From Trujillonella endophytica (GTDB lineage Bacteria; Actinomycetota; Actinomycetes; Mycobacteriales; Geodermatophilaceae): a stretch of 64,000 bases of DNA. Position 1 is the first letter of the stretch; the number at the start of each line of letters is the position of its first letter. Positions 10,154 through 20,197 of this stretch are shown piece after piece. The stretch spans positions 1 to 64,000 of the forward strand of contig NZ_JABGCI010000016.1 of the NCBI RefSeq assembly GCF_019799905.1, in the 5' to 3' direction. The notes below the pieces were generated by a model, which was not told the origin of the DNA, did not search any database, and worked only from the letters and a program-made list of their open reading frames with translations. Both the position numbers and the translations under genes were made by a program.

Positions 10154-10483
10154 GTGCCCTACGTCATCGGCAGCGAGTGCATCGACACGACCGACATGTC
10201 CTGCGTGGACGAGTGCCCGGTCGACTGCATCTACGAGGGCGACCGGAAGCTGTACATCAACCCCAAGGAGTGCATCGACTGCGGCGCGTGCGAGCCGGTC
10301 TGCCCGGTCGAGGCGATCGCGCAGGACCGTCGGGTGACCGAGGAGAACGAGCCGCACATCGCGGACAACCGGCGCTTCTTCATCGAGCCGCTGCCCGGCC
10401 GCGACGCCCCCCTGGGCAGCCCCGGCGGCGCGTCGAAGGTCGGCAAGGTCGGCGTCGACACCGAGCTCGTCGCCGACGCGTGA
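10154..10483 (+). CDS. fdxA: Seven-iron-type bacterial ferredoxin (FdxA-like)
   Basis: A 109-residue ferredoxin of the actinobacterial 3Fe-4S/4Fe-4S type. Eight cysteines are visible at positions 9, 17, 21, 25, 40, 43, 46 and 50, in the segments CVDECPVDCIYEG and CIDCGACEPVCPVEAI. The acidic C-terminal tail is typical. A strong GAGGAGAGAAG precedes the GTG. Located directly after the ligase in the box cluster, it is the only electron carrier in this operon. It may feed electrons to BoxB in place of the usual BoxA; that is inference, since FdxA homologues also serve P450s and other oxygenases. Confidence 0.93.
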   Translation: MPYVIGSECIDTTDMSCVDECPVDCIYEGDRKLYINPKECIDCGACEPVCPVEAIAQDRRVTEENEPHIADNRRFFIEPLPGRDAPLGSPGGASKVGKVGVDTELVADA

Positions 10484-10505
10484 CGATCCGGGCGCTCGCC
10501 GGCTG

Positions 10506-11024
10506 ATGGCCCTCTATGCACTCGACGGCGTGGCGCCCGTCGTCCACCCCACGGCGTGGGTGCACCCCGACGCCACCGTGATCGGCCGGGTCGAGCTCGG
10601 ACCCGAGGTCAGCATCTGGCCGCAGGCCGTCCTGCGCGGCGACTTCGGCGACATCCGCGTCGGCGCGCGCACCTCGATCCAGGACGGCACGGTGCTGCAC
10701 ACCACCGCCGAGCACCCGACGGTCGTCGGCGCCGACTGCGTGGTCGGCCACCTGGCCCACCTGGAGGGGTGCACGGTCGGCGACCGGGTGCTGGTCGGCT
10801 CGAACTCCGTCGTGATGAATCGGGTCGTGATCGGCGACGGCGCCCTCGTCGGCGCCGGTGCGCTGGTGCCCGAGGACACCGTCGTCCCACCCGACTGCCG
10901 GGCGCTGGGCGTGCCGGCCCGGATCCGCGAGGGCGCCGGCACCGGCGCCTGGATCGACGAGGCGGTCGCCCTCTACGTGGCCAACGCCCGCCGGTACCGG
11001 ACCGGCCTCACCCGCGTCGACTGA
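10506..11024 (+). CDS. Gamma-carbonic-anhydrase-like / PaaY-type hexapeptide-repeat protein
   Basis: A 172-residue left-handed beta-helix protein of the gamma-carbonic anhydrase family. The catalytic-site stretch LRGDFGDIRVG is followed by the metal-binding histidines in TTAEHPT and VVGHLAHLEG, and by repeated V-I-G-x-x hexapeptides. In the phenylacetate route the relative PaaY is a thioesterase that rescues dead-end CoA esters. Directly behind the box genes, a CoA-ester proof-reading role is attractive here, but a general carbonic anhydrase or metal-chaperone role cannot be excluded. The ATG lies 23 bases after the ferredoxin stop. Confidence 0.82.
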   Translation: MALYALDGVAPVVHPTAWVHPDATVIGRVELGPEVSIWPQAVLRGDFGDIRVGARTSIQDGTVLHTTAEHPTVVGADCVVGHLAHLEGCTVGDRVLVGSNSVVMNRVVIGDGALVGAGALVPEDTVVPPDCRALGVPARIREGAGTGAWIDEAVALYVANARRYRTGLTRVD

Positions 11025-11170
11025 GGCACGGGGGGCCGCAGCGGGACGCCCTGGTCGCGTTCCGATACCGATCTGCCGCCACACCCCTGCTCGGTCCCGG
11101 AGCCGGGCCGGCCCTGCTCTACTCTCTCGCCGCACTGTCGGAGCGGGTCGGGTCACGGGGGAGCAGTCGG

Positions 11171-11830
11171 ATGGTCGTAGGACGTCGGGTGGGCGGGGCT
11201 CTCCTCACGCTCGCGGTGCTGGGCGCGGCAACGGGCTGTGGTGGCGGCGGAGACACCAGCAGCTCCCCGCTGAGCTCGTCGAGCGCGGCCCCCAGCAGCG
11301 AGGAGACGACCTCTCCCGCCACCAGCAGCAGCGCGCGCCCCACCGCCACCTCCTCGGCGCCGGCGACGACGACCGCCCCGGCCACCACGACGAGCGGCGG
11401 CCCGCTGGGCACCGAGGACGCCGGCCGGCGGCTCACGCTGGCGGACTTCTTCCAGCCGCGTCCGGACTGGACGGAGCAGCGCTACGACATCGCGGGCCAG
11501 CAGGACCTGCAGGGCATCGGGGTCGAGGTCGGAGGCTGCAGTTCCGCGTTCGAGCTCGAGATGCGCCTGCAGAACAACTTCGACCAGCTCGAGTTCTCCG
11601 TCGGCCAGGCCGACGACTCCGCGGCCTCGGACCAGGAGGTGGTCGTGGAGGTGATCGGGAACAACGCCCAGATCGACATCCGGACCGTGCCGTTCAACCA
11701 GCTCCAGCCGTTCACCGTCCCGGTCGACGGCGTCAACGCCCTGAAGATCCAGGTGACCCTGAACGAGGAGCTGGCCACGGGCTGCAGCGACTCGGTGACC
11801 GCCGTGCTCGTCGACGCGAAGGTGCGCTGA
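11171..11830 (+). CDS. Putative lipoprotein with beta-sandwich (NPCBM-like) domain
   Basis: A 219-residue exported protein. The N-terminus has a short basic region, a hydrophobic stretch and a lipobox-like AATGC at about residue 23, so it is probably lipid-anchored on the outer face of the membrane. Residues 27-75 are a low-complexity Ser/Thr/Pro linker. The remaining 140 residues resemble NPCBM-type carbohydrate-binding sandwiches (FELEMRLQNNFDQLEFSVG and VPVDGVNALKIQVTLN). Two cysteines, in GGCSSAF and TGCSDS, may form a disulfide. It converges on the kinase gene, whose extracellular domain it might meet at the cell surface (speculative). Confidence 0.65.
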   Translation: MVVGRRVGGALLTLAVLGAATGCGGGGDTSSSPLSSSSAAPSSEETTSPATSSSARPTATSSAPATTTAPATTTSGGPLGTEDAGRRLTLADFFQPRPDWTEQRYDIAGQQDLQGIGVEVGGCSSAFELEMRLQNNFDQLEFSVGQADDSAASDQEVVVEVIGNNAQIDIRTVPFNQLQPFTVPVDGVNALKIQVTLNEELATGCSDSVTAVLVDAKVR

Positions 11831-11838
11831 CGAGCCGG

Positions 11839-13563
<1,725 letters not shown>

Positions 13564-13660
13564 CGCACCCCCGCATCCCGCCTGCCGCCCACCGCGACCG
13601 GTCGAGGGTAACGAGCCGACCCGGGCTCTGCGGCGACCTCGGCGTTCGACGGGCCGAGGG

Positions 13661-14464
13661 TCAGCCGCCCGCCTCGGGCCCGCGGGCCTCGCGGATCACC
13701 ATCTCCTGCGCGCAGCTGGCCAGGGCGGCGCCGGAGCGGTCGAACAGCGTGCTGGTGTACCACCCGCGACCGGCGGCCACCGAGGTGCCGACGTGGTCCA
13801 TGAGCACCCAGTCGTCCATCCGGACCGGACGGTGGAACCACACCGCGTGGTCGAGGCTGGCCATCGAGCGGACGCGGGGACCCATCAGGGAGGCCAGGCC
13901 GCTGAACAGGTCCGAGACGTAGACGAGCACCGCCGCGGCGTGCAGCGGGTCGGCGCCCGCCGTGGCCGGGGCGCGCACCCAGGTCCGCATGGGGTGCTGC
14001 CGCTCGGCTCTCGGGTCGGGGTCCCGGACCTCGACGCCGGCCAGGATCGGCGGGAGCGGGTGCGACTCCTCGGGATCGCGCACCTCCGGCATCGCGACCG
14101 CCTGCCGGTCCGGCCCCTCCTCCGCCCGGGAGAACGACGCGGCCATCCGGAAGATGACCCGCTCCTCCTGCCGGGCGACGACGGTGCGCGCCGAGTACGA
14201 GTGCCCGTCGCGGTCGCGCTCCACGTCGAAGACCACGGGCAGCCGGGCGTCCCCGCGGCGCAGGAAGTAGCCGTGCAGCGAGTGCGGGGCGCGCTCGCCG
14301 GCGACCGTCCGCGCGGCCGCCACCAGGGCCTGCGCCGCGACCTGCCCGCCGTACAGCCCGTTGTGCCGGCCGGACGCGAGCGCGTCGGCCGCCCAGCGGT
14401 CCGCCGACAGCTCGCGGACGGTGAGCAGCTCGTCCAGCGCCGGGCTCCCCTCCGCGGCGGTCAC
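13661..14464 (-). CDS. Acyl-CoA thioesterase II (TesB family)
   Basis: A 267-residue double hot-dog thioesterase that hydrolyses acyl-CoA esters. Family marks are GGQVAAQALVAAARTV, LHGYFLRRGD, a Ser/Thr-Asp active region DHAVWFHRPVRMDDWVL, and the C-terminal GWYTSTLFDRSGALAS-like segment. The GTG start overlaps the stop of the racemase gene upstream (GTGA), so the two form one transcription unit. The pairing suggests work on branched or CoA-activated fatty acids. Confidence 0.9.
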   Translation of the reverse strand: MTAAEGSPALDELLTVRELSADRWAADALASGRHNGLYGGQVAAQALVAAARTVAGERAPHSLHGYFLRRGDARLPVVFDVERDRDGHSYSARTVVARQEERVIFRMAASFSRAEEGPDRQAVAMPEVRDPEESHPLPPILAGVEVRDPDPRAERQHPMRTWVRAPATAGADPLHAAAVLVYVSDLFSGLASLMGPRVRSMASLDHAVWFHRPVRMDDWVLMDHVGTSVAAGRGWYTSTLFDRSGAALASCAQEMVIREARGPEAGG

Positions 14465-15663
14465 GCGCTCTCCCCGGCCTGGGTCACGACGCCGCCGGCG
14501 AGCAGGCGCTGCACCTCGTCGTCGGCGATCCCCCAGGCGGTCAGCGCCGCCCGGGTGTCCTCGCCGGGGAGCCGGGGACCGCTGCGCACCGCGCCGGGGG
14601 TCCGGGAGAACCGCGGGGCGAGCCCGGGCTGCGCGACGCCGTCGACCTCGACGTAGCTCCGGCGCGCGGCCAGGTGCGGGTCGTGGGGCGCCTCGGTCAG
14701 CCCGAGCACGGGGGTCACGCAGGCGTCGGTGCCGGCGAAGTGCGCGGCCCAGTCGTCCCGGGTGCGGGTGGCGAAGACCTCGGCCATCACCCGCCGGTGC
14801 TCCGGCCAGGCGGCGACGTCGTGCTGGGCGCCCAGCCGGCCGGTCAGCCCGAGCCCCTCGAGCAGCCGGGCGTGGAACTGAGGCTCCAGGGCGCCGACGG
14901 CCACGAACCGGCCGTCGGCGCACGCGTAGGTGGTGTAGAACGGCGCGCCGCCGTCGAGCAGGTTGGCCTCCCGACGGTCGCGCCAGAGCCCGGCCCCGAG
15001 CATGCCCTGGACCATGGTGACCAGGGAGCTGGCGCCGTCGACCATGGCGGCGTCGACCACCTGGCCGCGGCCGCTGACCCCGCGCTCCAGCAGGGCGGCC
15101 AGCACCCCGACGACGAGGAAGAGCGACCCGCCGCCGAAGTCCGCCGCGATGTTGAGCGGCGGCACCGGGCGCTCGGCCGGGCCGACGGCGTGCAGCGCTC
15201 CGGTCAGCCCCAGGTAGTTGATGTCGTGCCCGGCCTCGGCCGCCCGCGGACCGGCCTGGCCCCAGCCGGTCATCCGGGCGTAGACCAGCCGCGGGTTGCG
15301 GGCCAGCGCGTCGTCGGGGCCCAGGCCCAGCCGCTCGGTGACGCCCGGGCGCAGGCCCTCCACGAGGACGTCGGCGTCGGCCAGCAGCCGCAGCACCAGG
15401 TCGCGTCCGTCGGGGTGCTTCAGGTCGACCGCCGCGCAGGGCCGGCTGCGGTGCAGCAGCTCGCGGTCCGCGGGCATCAGGACCCGGCCACCGCCGGGCC
15501 GGTCGACCCGGAGCACGTCCGCGCCGAGCTCGGCCAGGAGCATGCCCGCGTACGGGACCGGGCCCAGGCCGGAGAGCTCCACGACCCGGGTCCCCCGCAG
15601 CGGACCCGCGGCCGGTGACGGGGAGGGGCGGGGATCGGTCGCGGCGGGCTCCACGTCAGGCAC
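14461..15663 (-). CDS. Alpha-methylacyl-CoA racemase (CaiB/BaiF family III)
   Basis: A 400-residue class III CoA-transferase-fold enzyme. The AMACR signature GHDINYLGLTGAL carries the active-site His and is followed by NIAADFGGGS with the catalytic Asp, which marks a racemase rather than a formyl-CoA-type transferase. It would interconvert 2R- and 2S-methylacyl-CoA esters before beta-oxidation of branched chains. GTG start at 15663; a second GTG three codons later is possible. It diverges from the SRPBCC gene with only 29 bases between them and is coupled to the thioesterase gene. Confidence 0.88.
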   Translation of the reverse strand: MPDVEPAATDPRPSPSPAAGPLRGTRVVELSGLGPVPYAGMLLAELGADVLRVDRPGGGRVLMPADRELLHRSRPCAAVDLKHPDGRDLVLRLLADADVLVEGLRPGVTERLGLGPDDALARNPRLVYARMTGWGQAGPRAAEAGHDINYLGLTGALHAVGPAERPVPPLNIAADFGGGSLFLVVGVLAALLERGVSGRGQVVDAAMVDGASSLVTMVQGMLGAGLWRDRREANLLDGGAPFYTTYACADGRFVAVGALEPQFHARLLEGLGLTGRLGAQHDVAAWPEHRRVMAEVFATRTRDDWAAHFAGTDACVTPVLGLTEAPHDPHLAARRSYVEVDGVAQPGLAPRFSRTPGAVRSGPRLPGEDTRAALTAWGIADDEVQRLLAGGVVTQAGESA

Positions 15664-15679
15664 CGTAACGAGACCCCTC

Positions 15680-15685
15680 TACCGT
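15680..15685 (+). promoter_or_regulatory. -10-like box TACCGT, probable leaderless promoter
   Basis: TACCGT ends seven bases before the ATG of the SRPBCC gene, so transcription would begin at or next to the start codon. No ribosome site is visible, which fits a leaderless mRNA. Confidence 0.45.
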
Positions 15686-15692
15686 TCCCGCC

Positions 15693-16184
15693 ATGCCCAG
15701 GACTCTGCGCGCCGTCGACGCGGACTTCACCGCGACCGCCCAGCACCGCGTCACCGTCACCGAGGTGCTGCCCGCCTCGCCGGACGCGGTCTTCGCGGCG
15801 CTCGCCGAGGACCCGGCGGGGTGGGGTGCGTGGTTCCCCGGCTTCACCGACGCCGGCCGCTACGTGACGCCCGGCCCGCACGGCGTCGGTTCGCAGCGCG
15901 AGGTCTTCGCCCGCGGCTCCCGCTTCCTCGAGACGATCCTCGTCTGGGAGCCCGGCCGGCGGTGGTCGTTCCGGGTGGACGAGGCCGGCCTGCCGGCGGT
16001 GCGGGCGCTCGCCGAGGACTTCCGGCTCACGCCCGAGGGCACCGGGACGCGGGTCGAGTACACGATGGCGCAGGAGACCAGCCCCGGCTTCGTCGGCGGC
16101 CTGATCATCCGGTTCGCCACCGGCCAGCTGCGCAAGGCGCTGCGCAACCTGGGCGCGCACCTGACCGCGACGAACGCGGGCTAG
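15693..16184 (+). CDS. SRPBCC (START-like) domain protein
   Basis: A 163-residue polyketide-cyclase/START-fold protein with the usual SRPBCC features: an early strand VTVTEVLPASPDAVFAALA, a DPAGWGAWFPGF loop, a central GVGSQREVF strand and a long C-terminal helix LRKALRNLGAHL. Such proteins bind hydrophobic small molecules, and the substrate cannot be predicted. It diverges from the racemase gene. It shares its stop with the next gene on the other strand: the four bases CTAG at 16181-16184 supply both stop codons. Confidence 0.82.
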   Translation: MPRTLRAVDADFTATAQHRVTVTEVLPASPDAVFAALAEDPAGWGAWFPGFTDAGRYVTPGPHGVGSQREVFARGSRFLETILVWEPGRRWSFRVDEAGLPAVRALAEDFRLTPEGTGTRVEYTMAQETSPGFVGGLIIRFATGQLRKALRNLGAHLTATNAG

Positions 16185-16855
16185 TCGCCCGCCGCGTCCC
16201 CCGCGTCGCTGCCGGACGCCTCCAGCGCACCGCGCCGGCCGGTCACCAGCGCCGCGCTGGCCGAGCCCATAGGGGCGGTCGTGAAGCCGAGCCCGGTCAG
16301 CAGCGCGTCCAGGGTCCGGTTCATCGTCTCCTGCAGCCACCGTTCGGTCTCCGGCGACCGCGGGGCCTCCCGCGTGGTGCGCAGGTGCTGGCTCCAGGCG
16401 ACGACGACGCCGTCCTGCAGCGGGCTCGGGGTGAGGCAGACCCCGCCCCGGGAGCGGGTGGCCGTGCGGCCGCTGCAGTCGTGCAGCGGGAGACCGACCT
16501 CGACCAGCGACGCCCCGAGCTGGCAGAGCAGCCCCACCAGCGGCGAGGCGTCGTCGACCAGCAGGTCCCACTCCTCGCCGACCCGCTCCAGCTCGCCGGA
16601 GAGGTCGGCCAGCCACGCCCGGTCCTCCGGTGAGGGACGCCGGGCCAGCCGGCCGCTCCCGCGCCGCGTGCCGTAGGCCGGCGTACCGGCGCAGCCGCCC
16701 TCGGGGCTCAGCGGGCCCGTCGCCCACACCGCCTCGCCCTGGTCTGCGTACGGACCGGCGACCACGCGGTCGGCCCCGTCGACCAGCCACCACGCCGGAC
16801 CGGTCGTCTCCTGCTGGTCGGTCCCACAGTCCCGCACCGGCCCCGACCCCTGCAC
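16181..16855 (-). CDS. Hypothetical protein
   Basis: About 224 residues, not recognised. The first 60 residues contain a WWLVDGADRVVAGPYAD segment that looks like a small beta-hairpin domain in which a residue pair is displayed for binding. The middle is acidic and helical (AWLADLSGELERVGEEWDLLVDD). The C-terminal half has four widely spaced cysteines and no membrane helix. Two GTG codons, at 16855 and 16837, are possible starts; neither has a strong ribosome site. Codon use looks like that of the neighbours. Nothing in the context assigns a role. Confidence 0.55.
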   Translation of the reverse strand: MQGSGPVRDCGTDQQETTGPAWWLVDGADRVVAGPYADQGEAVWATGPLSPEGGCAGTPAYGTRRGSGRLARRPSPEDRAWLADLSGELERVGEEWDLLVDDASPLVGLLCQLGASLVEVGLPLHDCSGRTATRSRGGVCLTPSPLQDGVVVAWSQHLRTTREAPRSPETERWLQETMNRTLDALLTGLGFTTAPMGSASAALVTGRRGALEASGSDAGDAAGD

Positions 16856-17036
16856 CCTGCACCCCCCGTCCCCTGCCGAAGCATCTGCCCGGCGCCGGTC
16901 GACCCGGCTCGGTCCGACGCTGGGATATCGGCCCCGGGGCGCCTCGTCTCCACTCCCACTTCTGCCAGCGATCGGGGAGAACGGAGGCAAGGGTTGCCTG
17001 TGTCGATCCCGGGCCGGCGGGTATCGCGCGACGCGC

Positions 17037-18167
17037 TCAGACCACGACGGGATCCCTCGACCCCGTGCCGGCCAGCGACCGGTAGCGGTCCAGGTGGGCC
17101 AGCGCGGCCGCGTCCCAGCTGTGCCGGGTGGCCAGCGCCCGGCCGGCCGCGGCCCGCGGCGGATCGGGGGCGCCGGCGGCGAGCAGGCCGGCGGCCAACC
17201 CGGCCGGCCCCGCCGCGAACCCGACCGCGCCGCCGAAGACCTCGCGCAGCACCGGCAGGTCCCGGGCCACGACCGGCACGCCGGCGGCCAGAGCCTCCAT
17301 CCCGGCCTCCATCGCGGCGCGGCCGAAGCCCTCCCCGGTCGAGGGGCAGGCCAGGACGTCGGCGGCCGCCACCAGGCCGGGCAGCTCGTCGTGCGGCACC
17401 CGTCCGAGGACGAGCGGGTAGACCTCGAGCTCCTCCGCGCGGGCATCGACCACCGCCCGGTACGCGCGGTGGTCGAACGGCGTCTCGCCCCCGGCGACGA
17501 CGAGCGTGAGCTCGGGCCGGACCAGCTGCACCGTGGCCATGGCCTCCACCAGGTCGAGCGTGCCCTCGCGCGGCTCGATGCCGCCGACGGCCAGCACGTA
17601 GCGACCCAGGCGGGCCCGCCACCGGCCACGGGCAGCGCTGCCCCCCGGTCCGGCGGCGGCGGCGAACCGGGCCGCGTCGACCCCGTCGGGGATGACGGTC
17701 GCCTCCCGGCCCCACCCGGCCCGCACCTGCGCGGCCACCGCCGCGGAGACGCAGAACAGCGCCCGCGGCGTGACGATCGCCCGCTCGTGGCAGGCGGCGA
17801 GCTCCGCGGTGGTGGACGTGTCGAGGTGGTGGACGGTGCGCACGCAGTCCGGGACGGCGTTGGCGCTGATGCAGTCCTGTGCGTGGACGACGTCGTAGCG
17901 CTCCCCCGCGGTCGCGAAGGCCATGCCCAGCTCGCTGATCGAGCGGAGGATCCGCGCCCCGACGTCCTCCCCCGGCCGGTCGGGGAACGGCACCAGCCGC
18001 ACCCGCACGGCCGGGTCGACCGGCCGGGAGAACCCCTCGTCGCCGCCCCGGCCGGGGCACCACACGGTCACCTCTGCGCCGGCCCGGGCCAGGGCCTCGG
18101 CCAGGGCGAGGGTGTGCACCACGCCGCCGCGGGGCTCCGTCGAGTACGTCAGCAGGGCGATCTTCAT
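17037..18167 (-). CDS. GT4 glycosyltransferase, MSMEG_0565-like
   Basis: A 376-residue GT-B-fold glycosyltransferase. The N-terminus (KIALLTYSTEPRGGVVHTLA) matches what I know of the MSMEG_0565 family, which usually accompanies a nitrilase and radical-SAM gene cluster. The donor-site region STGEGFGRAAMEAGMEALA, with the EGFG...E motif near residue 290, is intact. GGAG precedes the ATG at a good distance. None of the usual nitrilase-cluster partners is present within this window. It may act on a small hydrophobic or peptide-like acceptor; the true substrate is unknown. Confidence 0.82.
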   Translation of the reverse strand: MKIALLTYSTEPRGGVVHTLALAEALARAGAEVTVWCPGRGGDEGFSRPVDPAVRVRLVPFPDRPGEDVGARILRSISELGMAFATAGERYDVVHAQDCISANAVPDCVRTVHHLDTSTTAELAACHERAIVTPRALFCVSAAVAAQVRAGWGREATVIPDGVDAARFAAAAGPGGSAARGRWRARLGRYVLAVGGIEPREGTLDLVEAMATVQLVRPELTLVVAGGETPFDHRAYRAVVDARAEELEVYPLVLGRVPHDELPGLVAAADVLACPSTGEGFGRAAMEAGMEALAAGVPVVARDLPVLREVFGGAVGFAAGPAGLAAGLLAAGAPDPPRAAAGRALATRHSWDAAALAHLDRYRSLAGTGSRDPVVV

Positions 18168-18341
18168 GCGGAGCTCCTCGCTGCGGGGTCCCGGCGGTGC
18201 CGGCGCTCGGTGAGGAGACTGACGGGGGCACGTGTCCCCCCGGTGACGTCCGCGACCACTTCTCGTTACCGCTGCGGCGTCCACCGGTCTGCTGCCAGGG
18301 AGCTCCCAGCCCACTGACCGGTCGCGTCCACCCTCGTCGGC

Positions 18342-18347
18342 CAGCCT
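18342..18347 (+). promoter_or_regulatory. -10-like box CAGCCT, probable leaderless promoter
   Basis: CAGCCT ends six bases before the ATG at 18354, and no ribosome site is seen upstream of that start. The spacing matches several other genes in this window. Confidence 0.4.
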
Positions 18348-18353
18348 CGGCGC

Positions 18354-18797
18354 ATGGACGGACGCCACTGGCTCTTCGACCCCGCGACCGCGCACGCGAC
18401 CGTGCTGGCCCACCGGAAGCCGGGCTGCTCGGCGGCCGCGTGCGTGGTCTCCGACGCGGTGTGGGCCGACGTGGTCGGGCTGCTGCGGTGGGCCGACGCG
18501 GGCTCCCGTGCGCCCGCCGGCCTGGCCCCGGGCACGTGGTGGCGGCTGGCCGCGGGGTGCGCGAAGTTGCTGCGCCGGCTGCCCGGTCTGTGCGCGGAGC
18601 TCGGCGAGCCGTTCGACGTGACGGGTCTGCTGGGCGAGGACGAGCGGCCGGCCGCCGAGCGGGTGGGCCGAGCGACCGCCCGCCTCACGGCCCTGCTGCG
18701 CTCCGGGGCGCCGGTGCCGCTGCGGCGGCTGGCCACCGAGGTCGACGCCCTGGGGGCGGCCGCGACCGCCGTCCTCGTGGACGCCGGCTGCCGGTGA
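18354..18797 (+). CDS. Hypothetical protein
   Basis: A 147-residue soluble protein of unknown function, mostly helical by appearance. Cysteines occur in the first two thirds (GCSAAACVVS, GCAKLL, GLCAEL), with one more at the C-terminal end. A WLFDPATAHATVLAHRKPGCS segment at the N-terminus could form a short hairpin. It diverges from the glycosyltransferase gene and converges on the acetyltransferase gene. Its start has no ribosome site, which fits a leaderless transcript. I do not recognise the family. Confidence 0.5.
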   Translation: MDGRHWLFDPATAHATVLAHRKPGCSAAACVVSDAVWADVVGLLRWADAGSRAPAGLAPGTWWRLAAGCAKLLRRLPGLCAELGEPFDVTGLLGEDERPAAERVGRATARLTALLRSGAPVPLRRLATEVDALGAAATAVLVDAGCR

Positions 18798-18807
18798 CCT
18801 CCCGCGG

Positions 18808-19326
18808 TCAGCGCAGCGGCGCGGGCGGACCGCCGTCCTCGGTCAGCGCGCGCTGGAACCAGGCGACGTCGCGCCAGGCGCCACCCTTGAAGCCGACCCC
18901 GCGGAAGACGCCGACGGGCGCGAAGCCCAGGGCGCGGTGCAGGCCCTCGCTGGCCGGGTTCGGCAGCGTGACGCCGGCCAGCGCGGTGCGGTACCCGCGG
19001 TCGGCCAGCCGTGCGAACAGCGCCTCGTAGAGCGCCCGGCCGGCGCCCGTACGCCGGAGGCCGGGCTCCAGGTAGACGCTGACGGTGCACGACCAGCTGT
19101 ACGCCGCACGGGACATCCACTCCCCGCCGTAGGCGTACCCGACGACCCGGCCGCCGGACTCCCCGACCAGCCAGGCGTGCCGGAGCTGCGCGCGGGCGAT
19201 CCGCTCCGCCATCTCGGCAGGCGACGGCGGCTCGGCCTCGAACGAGATCGCCGCGTCGGTGACGTAGGGCGCGTAGACCTCGGCGCACCGGGCGGCGTCG
19301 ATGGGGACGGCGTCGCGGACGAGCAC
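18808..19326 (-). CDS. GNAT acetyltransferase, phosphinothricin acetyltransferase (PAT/bar) family
   Basis: A 172-residue GNAT enzyme that closely follows the PAT/bar pattern: EVYAPYVTDAAISFE, a central VSVYLEPGLRRTGAGRALYEAL acetyl-CoA loop (R-x-x-G-x-G/A), TALAGVTLPNPASEGLH, and the C-terminal GVGFKGGAWRDVAWFQ. Such enzymes acetylate the amino group of phosphinothricin, methionine sulfone or similar amino acids. I chose the GTG at 19326 because a TACCGT box ends exactly six bases upstream and the family N-terminus begins there. An ATG at 19347 would add seven residues and share its CATG with the pdxY start. Confidence 0.88.
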   Translation of the reverse strand: MLVRDAVPIDAARCAEVYAPYVTDAAISFEAEPPSPAEMAERIARAQLRHAWLVGESGGRVVGYAYGGEWMSRAAYSWSCTVSVYLEPGLRRTGAGRALYEALFARLADRGYRTALAGVTLPNPASEGLHRALGFAPVGVFRGVGFKGGAWRDVAWFQRALTEDGGPPAPLR

Positions 19327-19332
19327 TGTGGC

Positions 19333-19338
19333 ACGGTA
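19333..19338 (-). promoter_or_regulatory. -10-like box TACCGT for the acetyltransferase gene
   Basis: On the minus strand TACCGT ends six bases before the GTG at 19326. This supports both a leaderless transcript and the shorter start for the GNAT gene. Confidence 0.45.
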
Positions 19339-19345
19339 CGTGGCC

Positions 19346-20197
19346 ATGACCGCCGTCCTGTCGATCCAGTCCCATGTCGCCTACGGCCACGTCGGCAACT
19401 CCTCCGCGGTGTTCCCCCTGCAGCGGCTGGGGATCGAGGTGTGGCCCGTGCACACCGTCCAGTTCTCCAACCACACCGGCTACGGGTTCTGGCGCGGTCG
19501 CGTCTTCGACGGGCAGGCGGTCGACGAGGTCGTCGAGGGCATCGCGGAGCGCGGGGTGCTGGGCGGCTGCGACGCCGTCCTCTCCGGCTACCTGGGCTCG
19601 GCCGACATCGGCCACGCGGTCGTGGGCGCGGTCGCGCGGGTGCGCGAGGCCAACTCGGCGGCGGTCTACTGCTGCGACCCGGTGATCGGCGACGTCGGCC
19701 GGGGCGTGTTCGTCCGGCCCGGCATCCCCGAGTTCATGCGGGAGGTCGCCGTGCCCGCCGCCGACCTGGTCACCCCCAACCACTACGAGCTGGACCTGCT
19801 CTCGGGGACGACGACGAGGTCGCTGCGGTCGGTGAAGGAGGCGGTCGCCGCCGTCCAGGCGCTGGGACCGTCGGTGGTGCTCACCACCTCCCTGGTCGCC
19901 GAGGACACCCCCGACGACGCCGTGGACCTGCTCGCCTCCGCCGGCGGCCGGCACTGGCGGGTGCGCACGCCCCGGCTCGACGTCGCGGTGAACGGCGCCG
20001 GGGACGCGATCGCCGCGCTGTTCCTCGCCCACTGGCTCGACACCCGCTCGGCCGCCGAGGCCCTGGCCCGCGCCGCGGCCTCGGTGCACGGCCTGCTCAC
20101 CGCCACCGAGGCGGCCGGTTCCCGGGAGATCCTCCTGGTCGCCGCCCAGGACGAGTTCGTCGCCCCGACCAACTCGTTCGCCGTCGAGGAGGTCTGA
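19346..20197 (+). CDS. pdxY: Pyridoxal/pyridoxine kinase
   Basis: A 283-residue ribokinase-fold enzyme that phosphorylates pyridoxal to pyridoxal 5'-phosphate in the B6 salvage pathway. Family marks are VLSIQSHVAYGHVGNSSAVF at the N-terminus, VQFSNHTGYG, CDPVIGDVGRG, PNHYELDLLSG and the anion-hole NGAGDAIAALFLAHWL near residue 215. The ATG was chosen because SIQSHVAYGHVGN is always within ten residues of the start in this family. It diverges from the PAT-type acetyltransferase and ends before the MarR gene with a terminator between. Confidence 0.95.
   Translation: MTAVLSIQSHVAYGHVGNSSAVFPLQRLGIEVWPVHTVQFSNHTGYGFWRGRVFDGQAVDEVVEGIAERGVLGGCDAVLSGYLGSADIGHAVVGAVARVREANSAAVYCCDPVIGDVGRGVFVRPGIPEFMREVAVPAADLVTPNHYELDLLSGTTTRSLRSVKEAVAAVQALGPSVVLTTSLVAEDTPDDAVDLLASAGGRHWRVRTPRLDVAVNGAGDAIAALFLAHWLDTRSAAEALARAAASVHGLLTATEAAGSREILLVAAQDEFVAPTNSFAVEEV

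Noticed and set aside
10154..10483. BoxA reductase
   Set aside because: The protein is only 109 residues and has no FAD or NADP domain. It is a stand-alone ferredoxin.
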